Shown here: positions 40,792 through 51,920 of the stretch, one piece after another
Position numbering within the stretch: the stretch's first letter is position 1
Layout of the letters: each line of letters begins with the position of its first letter
NCBI RefSeq assembly: GCF_023053635.1
Contig: NC_086180.1
Coordinates: 5,523,206-5,587,205, forward strand
Reading direction: 5' to 3'
From: Elgaria multicarinata webbii
Taxonomy: Eukaryota > Chordata > Lepidosauria > Squamata > Anguidae
Length of the DNA stretch: 64,000 bases
Program-made: the position numbers and the translations under genes
The notes under the pieces: model-generated
The model's database searches: none
The model's input: the letters and a program-made list of their open reading frames with translations, nothing else
Told to the model about the DNA's origin: nothing

Positions 40792-41545
40792 GCTTATGGA
40801 TTTCATTAAGAGCTGGCTATCTTTTTGACTCATGGTTCAAGCACTGGTGTAGGCCGGTCACTGATGGAACATAGCACACACAGGGCCACTTCATGGGAAA
40901 CTGACACAGGGCCGAGATACAGACAGAATGACAAGCTCCTTATAATTGTGCTCCTGAGCAGTAAATGGCAGCTTTCCGCCGGGGACAACGAGGTCAGATT
41001 TGCGTGCAGCTCTTAGCCTTTTGCTACCTCTGTGTGGGGTTTAGAGGAGTGATGCCAACCTCTGAAGAACCTCCCAAAGGGACTAAAATAAAATGTTGCA
41101 TATATTGTTTATTCGTTTGATAATATTTATGAATCACTTACCTTAAGGAAATGTGTAGGCTCTGTATAAAAAACAGTCGTCATACAGAGGGCAAGATTAC
41201 CCTCCTGGGAATGCCTGTGCATGTTCAAAATTATGAAACATTTTAGAGATCGTAGTGCAACTTTTTGACTTTTGAACATCTTTAGATTTGACTTTTAAAA
41301 TGCAGGTTTGAGGATACATACATTTGAAAAGCAAAGCAAAACAAACAAAAACCCAAAGAGAAAACAAAACCCAATGAACCTTAAGTGCTGGGGATGCACT
41401 TTAAGACAGGAAGGGTAGAATGAAGTAGCCAGAGTAAATAATTGCACAATGTTGTTTCCAACCCCCCAAATATCCATCACTGAGACTATTGAGCGTAATA
41501 TAATGCAAATGCAAATCAGGAGATATTTGCATGCCTGTTTTTTGC
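40792..41545. other. Gene-free stretch
   Basis: No gene or assigned repeat. Confidence 0.45.
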
Positions 41546-41612
41546 CCCCCCCCCCCCCCCCGTCCTTAATTCATTTCAGGTGTGTGTGTGTGTGTGTGTC
41601 TGTGTGTGTGTG
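41546..41612. repeat. Poly-C run and (GT)n microsatellite
   Basis: A run of about sixteen C (41547-41562) lies a few bases before about sixteen GT units (41579-41612) with one CT interruption. Confidence 0.9.
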
Positions 41613-41640
41613 TTTGATTCAGAACTGAAATGACTGGTGT

Positions 41641-41941
41641 GTAAGGTAGGGCTCTGGTATCTTCAACAGTTGTATTGAAAAGGGAATTTCAGCAGTTGTC
41701 ATTTGTATATATGAGGAACCTGGGGAAATTTCCTCTTCATCACAATGCTTAAAGCTGCAGGTGCCCTGCCCTCTTTTAAATCTGGTCACTCTAGTATAGC
41801 TCTTGCAGTCTTAACTGTGGTGATGAAGAAAGAATTTCACCAGGTTCTCCATATATACAAATGACACCTGCTGAAATTCCCTTTTCTATGCAACTGTTAA
41901 AGATACAGGAGCCCTGTCCTCCTTTTCATATGGTCAACCTA
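41641..41941. mobile_element. Family A MITE, eroded left end
   Basis: The left terminus is degraded (GTAAGGTAGGGCTCTGG); the right end is CATATGGTCAACCT. The internal arms are complete. Confidence 0.85.
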
Positions 41942-41943
41942 TG

Positions 41944-42256
41944 TAAGGTGACCATCTGAAAAGGAGGACAGGGCTTCTGTATCTTTAACAGTTGCATTGA
42001 AAAGGAAATTTCAGCAGGTGTCATTGTCTATATGGAGAACCTGGGGATATTGCCTCTTCATCACACCCGTTAAAGCTGCAGGTGCCCTGCCCTCTTTTAA
42101 ATCTGCTAACTTTAGTATAGCTCCGGCAGCTTTAACTGCTGTGATGGAATTCCACCAGGTTCTCCATATATACAAATGTTACCTGCTGAAATTCCATTTT
42201 CTATGCAACTATTAAAGATACAGGAGGCCTGTCCTCCTTTTCATAGGGTCACCCTA
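41944..42256. mobile_element. Palindromic hAT-like MITE (family A), 313 bp
   Basis: It starts TAAGGTGACCATCTG two bases after the previous copy and ends CATAGGGTCACCCTA. It lies about 900 bp upstream of the only recognised gene start. Confidence 0.88.
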
Positions 42257-42479
42257 GTAGTGTGGACAGTTAGAAGCTGACAGGGAAAGAGTGCTACCTG
42301 CCTGGATCGGAATGCCCCCAGGTGCCCTCCTGAACCGTTTCAAAACCTCTGGCATTATTCCTTTGCCACCAGCATCTGTATGTAACCGACGAAAATTCTG
42401 TTCTGGCAAACTCAGTCCCTCCCCTCCAGCCACGGCGCTCTTGAAGTTTACTGCCTTGCTCTGCACTACCGATTATTCC

Positions 42480-43194
42480 GCCTTCTATTGTTCCAGGACA
42501 AATGCTGGTTGCACCCATCAAATTACTCTGAAACAAACGGAGGCGGAAAGGTCTGGGGAGTTTGCAGAGGGGGTGTCTGCAGGCAAAAGCTCTGGAAAGC
42601 TTGGCTGCTCCTGCCCCTTTAAGAATGCTCCAGCTGTTCCCTGGCCAGGCAGAGAGAAGCAGCATTTAGGAAGAGAGGCAGGCAGAAAGCAGCTCCGGGC
42701 TGGCAGGAGAAAGAAGCCAGCGTGCAGCTCCTGAAGATCGCCCGGCCTTTTTCTGCTCCAAATTACGCCCACCCAAGATGGGCTGTGGGTGCCATGGAGG
42801 TCAACTCCCGCAGACCCGATACAGCAACTGACCTCCTCGCATCTTAAACTGCTCTGTCCCTCCTACCGCCACACGCACACGCACACACGCACTGCCGCCT
42901 TTCTGCAAGAAGTTTCTAAAGGAGACGGGAGGCGATCCACTTCCTAGACTTGTTCTTGAAGTTAGGTAGGGATGAAGACCAGTAAATACCCAGCTGAGCC
43001 TTTTTGAGACAGCCAGCCTGGATCTATAGGGCTGGTTTGGGTGGCAGCGATGTTTCCAGACCAGGATCAAGGTTGGATCCCAGAAAGCCACGGGGAATTC
43101 TCCAGCGTTTGGGACTGAAGGAGCAAGGGTCACACATTGTCCTTTTCCCAAGCCTTTGCAAGACTGGAGGAAGGGCCTCGGAATATAACCCAGG
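42480..43194 (+). promoter_or_regulatory. Putative promoter and 5' UTR of the gene starting at 43195
   Basis: The 700 bp upstream of the start codon is free of recognised transposons and richer in GC and CpG than the AT-rich flanks. It contains a CTCCTGCCCCTTTAAGAATG segment, an AGAGAGAAGCAGCATTTAGG purine-rich block and CACGCACACGCACACACGCA. No TATA box at a fixed distance could be identified. Several short upstream ATGs (near 42779, 42793 and 42972) would give uORFs if this part is transcribed. The transcription start and any upstream non-coding exon are unknown. Confidence 0.4.
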
Positions 43195-43234
43195 ATGAAG
43201 GGGGTCTTGTACATTTTCATGCTGATCCTGACAG
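43195..43234 (+). CDS. First coding exon, signal peptide of an unidentified secreted/membrane protein
   Basis: ATG at 43195 begins MKGVLYIFMLILT and leaves one base of the next codon (G) before the intron. The exon end is ACAG followed by GTGAGTG, a perfect match to the vertebrate donor CAG|GTGAGT. The start has A at -3 (CCAGGATGA), a fair context. The peptide has a Lys next to Met and an uninterrupted hydrophobic core, so it reads as a secretory signal peptide. The intron is phase 1, the usual phase after the signal-peptide exon of immunoglobulin-domain and other extracellular modular proteins. Later exons were not found in the 20.8 kb downstream, so the first intron is probably long. I cannot name the gene. 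Alternative: a chance ATG plus donor in a GC-rich tract. Confidence 0.5.
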
Positions 43235-44471
43235 GTGAGTGTGGCAATGAGTGATCCAAGCTACCTTGGAGTGACTTTTCGGCCCCGGGTTTGTCGGTCG
43301 TCCGTGTGGCGTGCGCGGTTTGCGGTTCGTTGATGCCATCTCAGCTGTGTGTTGGGTTCCCATGGCTTGTGAGGGACATCAACCTTTTGTGCTCGCTCTA
43401 AACATGGCCCTGCTGGCAGGGGCTGACCCAGTGGGAAATCCTTTCGCTTAGGAGACGGTTGTCAGGTTTGAAGTCTGGAAGGGTGCTTTTGTAAGGTGGC
43501 ATTCACGAGATGGTCCTCCTCCATTCTGGCAGAAGTCTCCCCTATGCTACTGATTCTGGATTGAATAAATTCCCCTCCCCGTAAGCTTGCATTGAAAAGG
43601 TCACATTTTTAAAACCAAACAGCACGCCACCCTTTTGCCACTCTTCACCTGCCCCGGTTGTGTGGGCAAAGGGGGCTTTCGGGTGGGCAAAGAGCTTAGC
43701 TAATGCAGAAATGAAAAGCCTGTGATCCACACTGAAATGAAATCCAGCTAATTCTTTTCATCTGGCTTAATGTGTTTACTGGCAACAGATAATTGCTATT
43801 TCAAAGCAAGCAGCTGTTTTATGACTGTCTTTCAGAGGGGTGGTTGGCGAATGTGGTTTCACTGGATTTGAACATCCCAAAGCGCATTCAACGGACACAG
43901 AGCCGATCAAAATCTTGGGGTCTCGGATGGGAATCCTACATGCATTCACTTTGAAGTCAATCCTGCCGGTTTTCTTTTGAGCTTGCTTGCAAGTTAGCAT
44001 GCTTTAGATCGCAGCCTTTGGTCGGTGTTCCTACACAAGTTATTCGGTTTGCCGTTAAGGACTTTTGAGTTGGGAGAAGCAAGAAAGGGTTTCTTCTCGC
44101 CCTCCCTTTTCCACCCACCCCCATTGCACAAAGACTATCACACTTGCGGGAAGTTCCAGGGAAAGAATGTGATCTAGTTAGTTAATTGCGCATAATCACT
44201 TATGTCATTGACTGAAGTAATGGGTCTGGTTGCTCTGAAACACTTGCTCCTTCCTCTTCCTCCTCCTCCTCCTCTTGACTCCTTAGAATTGCTGGCATTG
44301 AATCCTCCAGATCCCTTCCGCTTTTCATTGCCATGAAGAAGGACTTCACATGTTGAAAAACAGAGGCTGAGCAAAACAGACCCCCTTATCCTGAGGGGCT
44401 GGTTTGCGTGAGCTAATCCTGATTCGCAGAATCAAGTTCCTTTCGTGCAGATACCACAGTTTTGAGAGGAG

Positions 44472-44472
<1 letters not shown>
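43235..44472 (+). other. Probable first intron, 5' part, no repeats recognised
   Basis: About 1.2 kb directly after the donor without a recognised transposon, unlike most of the window. First-intron starts of vertebrate genes often hold regulatory sequence. No specific site can be assigned. Confidence 0.35.

Positions 44473-44517
<45 letters not shown>
44473..44517. repeat. (GT)n microsatellite
   Basis: About twenty-one GT units ending TGTGCGCC. Confidence 0.95.
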
Positions 44518-44519
<2 letters not shown>

Positions 44520-45059
44520 CACATGCAGATACAGGCACCGTTGTGTTTAGATGCTGTGATCGGTGTGGGAGTACCCAATCCTAAAGCAGTGGTGAAGCTG
44601 GAGAGGTGTGCAGCTGATCTGTGGGTGGCACCTTGGCGTAAGCTGTGGTGAATTTAATCCAGATTCATAAAAATATGCCCCCTGTGATCCTAAAGGAAGC
44701 ACTGCTTTCCCTGTGAGCAGCACATTTTGCACTGACGTCCACTTGTCCCCCTCCTATGATCACTGTTTATTGCGTATCGGCAGGAATGGCCAGGGGCGAG
44801 GCGGCCCTGAGGTTTCACGCAAGTGACAAGGCTGCCTTCTCTAAGGAACCACGAGATGCCAACGGGTGGAGTTGGCTGAGGATTCGGTTTGGGTTTCGAG
44901 AAGAACTCCCCAAGATCCACACCTTTCTTCGTGAATGGGATGGAAAGAAATTGAGATTTACAAAATGCGAACCTGGGAGAAAACGGAATGGATCGGTTCG
45001 TCCATCCGGGCCGAGGCCTTTGCGTGCTTAGCTCTTAAAAGCCTGAGTAGTAGTCCGCT
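44518..45059. other. Gene-free stretch with weak repeat H similarity
   Basis: At 44930-44960, GAATGGGATGGAAAGAAATTGAGATT resembles the CAGGATGGAAAGAATTTGAG block of repeat H, split here as part of a 91-codon open frame (44756-45031) with no recognised domain. Confidence 0.35.
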
Positions 45060-45290
45060 GTATTCTGGTTCTGAATTAGGGTCGCCACCTCTTTCTTTCA
45101 GACAGGCTCCTCACCTTCAACATGGAGGCAGGTTCAACATGGCCCTCTCCATGCTGGAAATACCGGTGCGTACTGCATTTGGGCAGTTCAGATGCGTGAC
45201 AGTTTCACTTCAGTTTGTTTTCATGAGAAGGGATAGAAATTGGGACATTTTTTCATAAACAGGATGGAAAGAACGTTTTAAAAAATCAAA
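45060..45290 (+). repeat. Dispersed repeat H, third copy
   Basis: GGTCGCCACCTCTTTCTTTC, CTCTCCATGCTGGAAATACC, ATTTGGGCAGTTCAGATGCG and AACAGGATGGAAAGAACG follow the order of 27160-27390. Element class unknown. Confidence 0.5.
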
Positions 45291-45394
45291 TATGGGCGGA
45301 AACAAAACTGGCGGGTGTGTTCATCTTTACCACTGGGCTGCCTCATCAGAGGGACATCAGAAGGCAAAATTGAACTAAGGCTAATAATGTTCTA

Positions 45395-45605
45395 GAGAAA
45401 AAAGAGGGAATCCTGCCTTTCTCCCACTGAGCTCAGGGTCATGTGTAGGGGAGTTCCTCTGCTTTGCCTTCACAGCGATCCTATCAGGCAAGATTGGCCT
45501 GAAAGAAAGTAACAGCCCCAAGGTTATTCAGGGGGGTTTCATGGGAAAAACAGGATCTGAACCTAAGACTTCCCTAGTGCAAGAGCAGCAATCTATCCAC
45601 TGCTT
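45395..45605 (-). mobile_element. Old tRNA-derived SINE (Sauria/MIR-like)
   Basis: Complement order: CACAGCGATCCTATCAGGCA, GAAAGTAACAGCCCCAAGGT, TTCAGGGGGGTTTCATGGG, GATCTGAACCTAAGACTTCC and CTATCCACTGC. This is the complement of the tail-to-head order of Sauria-like SINEs, strongly diverged. Confidence 0.55.
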
Positions 45606-45616
45606 CACACTGAAGG

Positions 45617-45905
45617 CGTTATGGAACTAACTACCACAAGATGCAGTGAGGGCCACCAATTGGGATGGCTTTAAAAGGGGGTTGGGTCAATTCCTGGAGG
45701 AGATGGCTATCCATGGCTACTAGCTCTGATGGTTGTGTGCTATCTCAGTATTCGAGGCAATAAGCCTGTGTGCATCAGTTGCTGGGGAACATCGGTGGGA
45801 GGGTGTTGCTGCACCCATGTCCTGCTTTGCCGGTCCCTGGACTAGAGTGCTGGACTAGTTAAACCCTTGGTCTGATCTAACATGGCACTTTTTGTTCTTA
45901 TGTTC
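45617..45905 (+). mobile_element. CR1-variant LINE 3' fragment
   Basis: AACTAACTACCACAAGATGC, GGCCACCAATTGGGATGGC, GGGTTGGGTCAATTCCTGGA, CATCAGTTGCTGGGGAACAT and GTGCTGGACTAGTTAAACCC in order, ending TTCTTATGTTCTTATG. Confidence 0.82.
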
Positions 45906-45967
45906 TTATGCACATGGACCCACAACCATTGCACGGAAGCGCACTTCAGTGTGCAGACGGAGGGGAT

Positions 45968-46081
45968 CAGCTTGGTGCCCTCCAGATGTGTTGGACTACA
46001 ACTCCCATGAGTGGCTGGCTGGGGCTGATGGGAGTTGTAGCCCAACATATCCGGCAGGGGGCACCAGGCTGGGGAATGGCG
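45968..46081. mobile_element. Palindromic hAT MITE (family J)
   Basis: Left arm CAGCTTGGTGCCCTCCAGAT then GTGTTGGACTACAACTCCCA; right arm TGGGAGTTGTAGCCCAACAT then GGGGGCACCAGGCTGG. The termini are more eroded than in 51921-52050. Confidence 0.75.
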
Positions 46082-46867
46082 TGTTAAACCAATTCACACG
46101 AATCCTGAAAATGAAATCCATCCATGCATGTCCTTACTGCATCTGCACAACAACTGTGTGAGGTTGGACACCATGATCCCCCTAAGGCTGAGGGTGCATC
46201 TCCAAGTAGCGGTGGCGCTAAGAAGCCCCATGCAATCTGATGGTGTAAAATTTTCATCATACCCACAGCCCCTGTTGGTGTATAAGGGGTGTACAAGGGG
46301 TGTAGTTTAGAGCCAAAACAAATATTACTTTGAATCCATGTCTTGCAGCCAGGTCTTTTTGTTTTCATTTTTACTCTAGAGTAGGCACAGTGGGGGGGGG
46401 CAATCTGGATCAGGGCCCTATCATGGAGGGTAAGGGGGGCGTGTTAAGGTTCAGATAGGGGGCCCTGCTTGTAGTCAAGAGTAAAACAAACAAACAGAAA
46501 ACAGGGGAGGGGGGGGGAACAGTTGCAGATTTAAAGTAATGTCTGCTTTGGCCCTTAAAAGGCAAAGTGAATGGGAGCAGTGGGGGATTTCAGCACCTGC
46601 ATTTTCCCTCACAAGCCTTTTTTAAGCTGTTTTCTCGTCTATTGTGGATACTTCTTGTTGCCACATACCTCCAGGAGAAAAGCCCATTTGGGGGAGAGCA
46701 TGTTTGGAAAGGCGGTTCAGTTCTTCCCTTCTATCCCGTTCCTCAGGGCGTAAGCAACCTGGTATCCTCCAGATGTTTTGGACTACTTTTCCCATAAGCC
46801 CCCGCTAGCCTTACAGGTGAGGCTTTGCACCATTCTCTCCCAGCCTGCCAGTGTGAAGGGCATTGAG

Positions 46868-47055
46868 GAAGGGCTGTAACTCAGTGGTAGGGCTCCTGCT
46901 TTGCAGGAAAAAAGCCCCGGGTTCAAGACTCGGCATCTCCAGGGATGATTTTGGGGGAGGGGAACCCGATCTGGGTCACTGGAGAGCAGTTGCCAGGCAA
47001 TGTGGACAATACTGAACCAGGTGGGCCAAGTGTCTAAAGCAGGGATTTTGAACCT
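46868..47055 (+). mobile_element. tRNA-derived SINE, near full length
   Basis: GGGCTGTAACTCAGTGGTAG (A-box region), GGGTTCAAGACTCGGCATCT (B box), CACTGGAGAGCAGTTGCCAG, GTGGACAATACTGAACCAGG and GGGCCAAGTGTCTAAAGCAG in order. The head folds like a tRNA with mismatches and an inserted AAAAA, so it is a retrotransposed relative, not a functional tRNA gene. Confidence 0.75.
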
Positions 47056-47084
47056 TTTGGGGCCGTGGGCACGTGGTTTCTTTT

Positions 47085-47200
47085 TAAAAATCAGTTTTAC
47101 ATGTGTTTTTATTCTGTTTTATTCCATTTAATCTGTTCACCGCTCCAAAATTTTGAATGGGGAGCAGTATATAAATATTATAAATAAATAAATACATTTA
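47085..47200 (+). mobile_element. LINE 3' UTR fragment (L2-type)
   Basis: ATTCTGTTTTATTCCATTTA, TCTGTTCACCGCTCCAAAAT and GAGCAGTATATAAATATTAT with an AATAAATAAATA tail resemble the 3' end of lineage b (12830-12925). Confidence 0.65.
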
Positions 47201-47541
47201 ATAATTTGAGGATCTCTCCTGGGCACTACCACAAAATGGCTGTCATGGGAGGCGTGGCCAAGGACAAGTCACCTGCCCCAAAGACTGAGGGTAAGGCTGA
47301 GGTGCGGTCTGAGCCCCAACACAGTCCTTTGAACACACCGTTTTCAGCACCGTCAGAAACCCATTTCATAGCAATTTCGGCTGCCAGTAAGAAAATGTTA
47401 ATTTTCTTTTTAAAAAATGGGGGACGGCAACTTGGCAGGTGCCAAGCAGTGTCCAGGGGTACATTGATGGCCACGGGCACCACGCTGCCTACACCTGGCC
47501 TCAGTCAATTTCCTGCATTGCTGGGGTGGGGTGGGGGGAGG

Positions 47542-47752
47542 CAGTGTAGGCTGGTGGCTCTGATGTCAGTGGAGCAATGAATCCACTCCACGTTTTAGTT
47601 AGAACCAGCCAGGCAGCTATTCGAGGTACAAACTATAGATGGTGAACCTTGGCTCTCCACCTTGTAGAGCTCCTTTAGAGTTCTAACTGGTTCTGACTGA
47701 AAACCCAGAGGGGGTTCACTGCCCCACTGACTCAGAGCCACCCGCCTCTAGT
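47542..47752. mobile_element. Palindromic MITE (family F), 211 bp
   Basis: Left arm CAGTGTAGGCTGGTGGCTCT, right arm GAGCCACCCGCCTCTA. Between them, GTTAGAACCAGCCAGGCAG and GAGTTCTAACTGGTTCTGAC pair. The loop is longer than in the other copies. Confidence 0.72.
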
Positions 47753-48305
47753 GCGTGGGACTCTAGTTTGAACAGCACTACCCAATACACGCCTGGCAAA
47801 CCTAGAAACTGACATCTAGCCCTCTGGCTGCCATTCTGTGCATGGCACCGTGGTGGCACTCAGCCAGCCTCTTCAGAACCCTTCCTTTCCTGAACCCAGG
47901 ACCATGACAGAGTTTGTGAAGATTCCGGCAAAGCCAAGCAAACATTTTAAAATCCAGCACCGATGCACTGCCCGAATTCTGCCCCGAGATGGCTCAGATC
48001 CTGTGAGCTGAATGGATTGTGCAAGTCAAACATAATGTGCAAGTCTGGGGTTTTTTGCAGGATTAATTTGGCTTCCCACAGAGAGAAGGAACTAGCAAAA
48101 ACCTGAACGCTCTCCTTCCGAATGGCAAGCCTGGCTTGGCTATTCAGCCTTCCACAGACACAGGCACACACCTGTGTGTGTTCACACAGGAGTTTACGAG
48201 GCGGTGCTCTCCTATTTTCAAGCTTGCTGTTACAATCATGAGGACTAGAAATTTGAAGGGGGTGGCAAATAAAAGCAGAAGTTCACATGGTGTTGAATTC
48301 TGTGA
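47753..48305. other. Gene-free stretch
   Basis: No gene or repeat family recognised. Confidence 0.45.
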
Positions 48306-49054
48306 CCAATACTACAAATAATACTACAATATCAGCAGTATCAGCAATATCAGTATCAGCAATACTACAAACAAGAAGGATCTTGGAATGGTTGTAGATT
48401 GCAAGCTGAATATGAGCCAACAGTGCGATATGGCTGCAAGAAAGGCAAATGCTATTTTGGGCTGCATTAATAGAAGTATAGCCTCCAAATCACGTGAGGT
48501 ACTGGTTCCTCTCTATTCGGCCCTGGTTAGGCCTCATCTGGAGTATTGCGTCCAGTTCTGGGCTCCATAATTCAAGAAGGACGCAGACAAGCTGGAGCAT
48601 GTTCAGAGGAGGGCAACCAGGATGATCAGGGGTCTGGAAACAAAGCCCTATGAAGAGAGACTGAAAGAACTGGGCATGTTTAGCCTGGAGAAGAGAAGAT
48701 TGAGGGGAGACATGATAGCACTCTTCAAATATTTAAAAGGTTATCACACAGAGGAGGGCCAGGATCTCTTCTCAATCCTCCCAGAGTGCAGGACACGGAA
48801 TAACGGGCTCAAGTTACAGGAAGCCAGATTCTGGCTGGACATCAGGAAAAACTTCCTGACTGTTAGAGCAGTACGACAATGGAACCAGTTACCTAGGAAG
48901 GTTGTGGGCTCTCCCACACTAGAGGCCTTCCAGAGGCAGCTGGACAACCATCTGTCAGGGATGCTTTAGGGTGGATTCCTGCATTGAGCAGGGGGTTGGA
49001 CTCAATGGCCTTGTAGGCCCCTTCCAACTCTGCTATTCTATGATTCTATGATTA
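48306..49054 (+). mobile_element. CR1 LINE 3' half with expanded AATACTACAA tract
   Basis: Frames encode [55 protein letters not shown] (then a stop at the position of QF), [60 protein letters not shown] and [20 protein letters not shown]. The 3' UTR ends TTCTATGATTCTATGATT. The 5' border (48306-48372) is a short-period repeat derived from CAGCAATACTACAA. One stop splits an otherwise open frame. Confidence 0.9.
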
Positions 49055-49242
49055 ATAATTCCATGAGTTAATAGGTATGACTGAAGAATCACGAATGGCC
49101 TAAACACAGCCCTAAGAATTGGGGTATTGTATCACAGAGAGTTCCAGGACGGACTCCCACTTTACATGGAGAGACAGACATTGAAAAAGCAATCTAGCCC
49201 TGCAGTGACCCTTGAGCAACACTGCCCTAGAGAGCTGCCAAG

Positions 49243-49345
49243 GCAGGAATGGTTTATAACAGTATTGACAACTGTTGGGGCCCAGGACACATGCTCCATA
49301 TACCGTTTTCAAAAAGATTTATATCCTGATTGGTGTCTGCCTTTA
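49243..49345. mobile_element. Small MITE (family D), partial
   Basis: ATGGTTTATAACAGTATTGA, GTTGGGGCCCAGGACACATG and CCATATACCGTTTTC match 3601-3651 plus 4426-4440. Ends are missing or eroded. Confidence 0.65.
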
Positions 49346-49361
49346 TGGCTGAGTCAGCCCT

Positions 49362-50106
49362 GCTTATTTATTTATTTATTGCATTTATATACCGCCCCAG
49401 AGCCGAAACTCTCTGGGCGGTTTACAAAAGTTTAAAACAGTAAACATTAAAAACAAATATATAATGTTTAAAAACATAAAAAAATCATAAGAACAACAGT
49501 ATCCTTATGAAAACGGCTATTCTGGGGTCCATTGAAAACAAACAAACTCAGCTCATGTTGTTAAATGCTGTTAAATGCCTGGGAGAAGAGAAAAGTCTTG
49601 ACCTGGCACCGAATAGATAACAATGTTGGCGCCAGGCGAGCCTCGTCAGGGAGATCATTCCACAACTGAGGGGCCACCACTGAAAAGGCCCTCTCCCTTG
49701 TTGCCATCTTCCGAGCTTCCCTTGAAGTAGGCACTCGGAGGACCTTAGATGTTGAGCGCAGCGTACGGGTAGGTTCATGTTGGGAGAGGCGTTCCATCAG
49801 GTATTGTCGTACCAAGCTGTGTAAGGCTTTATAGGTCAAAACCAGCACCTTGAATTGGGCTCAGAAATGTACAGGCAGCCAATGCAAGCAGGCCAGAATT
49901 GGTCTTATATGTTCAAACCTTCTGTTTCCAGTTATCAATCTGGCCGCTGCGTTTTCCACAAACTGCAGCTTCCGAACCGTCTTCAAAGGCAGCCCTATGT
50001 AGAGCCCATTGCAGTAATCTAATTTGGAGGTTACTAGAGCATGATCAACTGAAATTAGGTTATCCCTGTCCAAATAGGGGCGTAGCTGGGCCACCAACCT
50101 TATCAT
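49362..50106 (-). mobile_element. L2-type LINE 3' end (lineage d)
   Basis: Minus strand: MIRLVAQLRPYLDRDNLISV, ALVTSKLDYCNGLYIGLPLK, FVENAAARLITGNRRFEHIR, ILACLHWLPVHF, stop, then VLTYKALHSLVRQYLMERLS, FSVVAPQLWNDLPDEARLAP and KTFLFSQAF. The 3' UTR is at 49362-49560 with a TATT tail. One stop and one frame change separate the blocks. Confidence 0.88.
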
Positions 50107-51099
50107 AGTTTCAACCCATTTATTTTCATTTAACCGCCCTCATTCTCTGAACTTCTCTCCCCACACACACACACTTCTGAATGTTAATAAGGGCATCCAT
50201 TGAAATTGACTTACGTAGGATGTAACACCTTGCACAAGTGGTGTGTGGAACTCATGGTCACAAGATACGATGATGGTGGCTCACTTTGATGCTTTTGGAG
50301 AACTGATCCTATGGTCCTGGGCCAGCATCCCAGGGATCAAAGGATGGGTTGGAAAATACCTTCCGAGGTCAGAGACAGCGCTCTGACCTCAGAAGGGGGA
50401 ATCAGAGATCCGAACGCCCCACCCCTTAACAGGTGGTATGGAGAGAACTGTGCCAGCTCCCTGTCTGAGGTTGGAAAATCAACTGTGAAGAAGGGGGGAA
50501 AGGGGGGGTTACCTGAGTTTCCTCCAACTTCTTTTCCTCCCGCTCCAAAGTGACCTCACTAGAAGGGGTGATAAGCCCATCCAGTGAAAATACAGGAGAT
50601 CTGAGGATAGGGAATAATAATAATAAAAATATTGCCTCTGCCAGTCCTCCCAACCTGCTGGCTTCAGCCCAGCGGGGCACTGGGGTCTCAGAAGCCTCTG
50701 ATTTTGAGGGCTTCCGAGCAGCGAGGGCTACGATCCATAGGATTGCGCCCTTGAAGGACTGGACAAATGCACAGGTCTCTTGAGCCCACCAGGGCACAAG
50801 GGAAGGCAACGGCCCTCTACAGCTTGCTGTCCCCAACTCAGCAGCTGATACATGAAGGTATACAGCCCCTGGCCATGGAGGTTCCATTCATCATTGATGT
50901 AAGTTTGAAAAATACACTTGAGAATTCCTCAGACCCTTCAAAGAGCAGGACGATCCATTGATTTAAAATCTCATTGGTTTCAATGAGAAACCATTGAAGA
51001 CATGATTAAGTTCTCCCATCGAAAGCACTGAAACTTAAAGGTGCTTAATCTTCATCTGACTTGTGGTCCGTGATGGTAGGTTCCTAAGGGTAGAACCAT

Positions 51100-51102
<3 letters not shown>
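50107..51102. other. Gene-free stretch
   Basis: Open frames at 50426-50887 (minus) and 50550-50783 (plus) overlap and show no domain. A short CA tract lies at 50160-50173. No family-assigned repeat was seen. Confidence 0.4.
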
Positions 51103-51145
<43 letters not shown>

Positions 51146-51240
51146 TTTATTTATTTGTTACCCACTTCTCCCTCTGGATCAAGGCGGGGTACAACACAAA
51201 TAAAAACACCATAAAATACATACAACTAATTCAAACGTTT
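51103..51240 (-). mobile_element. (AAT)n and LINE 3' UTR fragment
   Basis: About thirteen AAT units (51103-51142), then TTTATTTATTTGTTACCCAC, CTCTGGATCAAGGCGGGGTA and CAACACAAATAAAAAC, the complement of a LINE 3' end related to the other L2-type tails. Confidence 0.6.
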
Positions 51241-51289
51241 AAAACCAGTGCATCACTAAAAACTTTCCCCTTAAAATTACCCTGTGTCC

Positions 51290-51707
51290 TGATGGAAACA
51301 AAGCCCTATGAAGAGAGACTGAAAGAACTGGGCATGTTTAGCCTGGAGAAGAGAAGATTGAGGGGAGACATGATAGCACTCTTCAAAGACTTGAAAGGTT
51401 GTCCCCCAGAGGAGGGCCAGGATCTCTTCTCGATCCTCCCAGAGTGCAGGACACGGAATAAGGGGCTCAAGTTAAAGGAAGCCAGATTCCAACTGGACAT
51501 CAGGAAAAACCCTGTCTGTTAGAGCAGTACGACAATGGAACCAATGACCTAAGGAGGTGGTGGGCTCTCCCACCCTAGAGGCCTTCAAGAGGCAGTTGGA
51601 CAACCCTCTGTCAGGGATGCTTTAGGGTGGATTCCTGCATTGAGCAGGGAATTGGACTCGATGGCCTTAGAGGCCCCTTCCATCTTTACTATTTTATGAT
51701 TCTATGT
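51290..51707 (+). mobile_element. CR1 LINE 3' end
   Basis: [55 protein letters not shown] and ARFQLDIRK are followed by a small deletion (AACCCTGTCTGTTAG instead of the KNFLTVRA codons) that ends the frame. The 3' UTR runs to TTTTATGATTCTATG. Confidence 0.88.
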
Positions 51708-51920
51708 CACTACAATATGAATCCCCCTACCCCCTGCCTGCAGCAACCAACGATGGAGACGGGTTGAAGAAACACACATCATAATGACATCAGGGGATGC
51801 TGAAATTTGTGCCGTGGGAAGGTGGAACGCAACACAGGGCTGCCATTTTTCGCAGTAGCCCTGTGTTTTCAGTAGCATGTCTTTCCACCCTCAAACGTTC
51901 CACAGGTTAATGCTCTAAAA

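Noticed and set aside
42294-42772. Open frames on both strands in the GC-rich region before the gene start
   Set aside because: They have no domain and overlap on both strands. The region is better explained as promoter and 5' UTR.
46868-46945. tRNA-like sequence with A and B boxes
   Set aside because: It has inserted bases and mismatched stems and continues into a SINE body, so it is a SINE head and not a tRNA gene.
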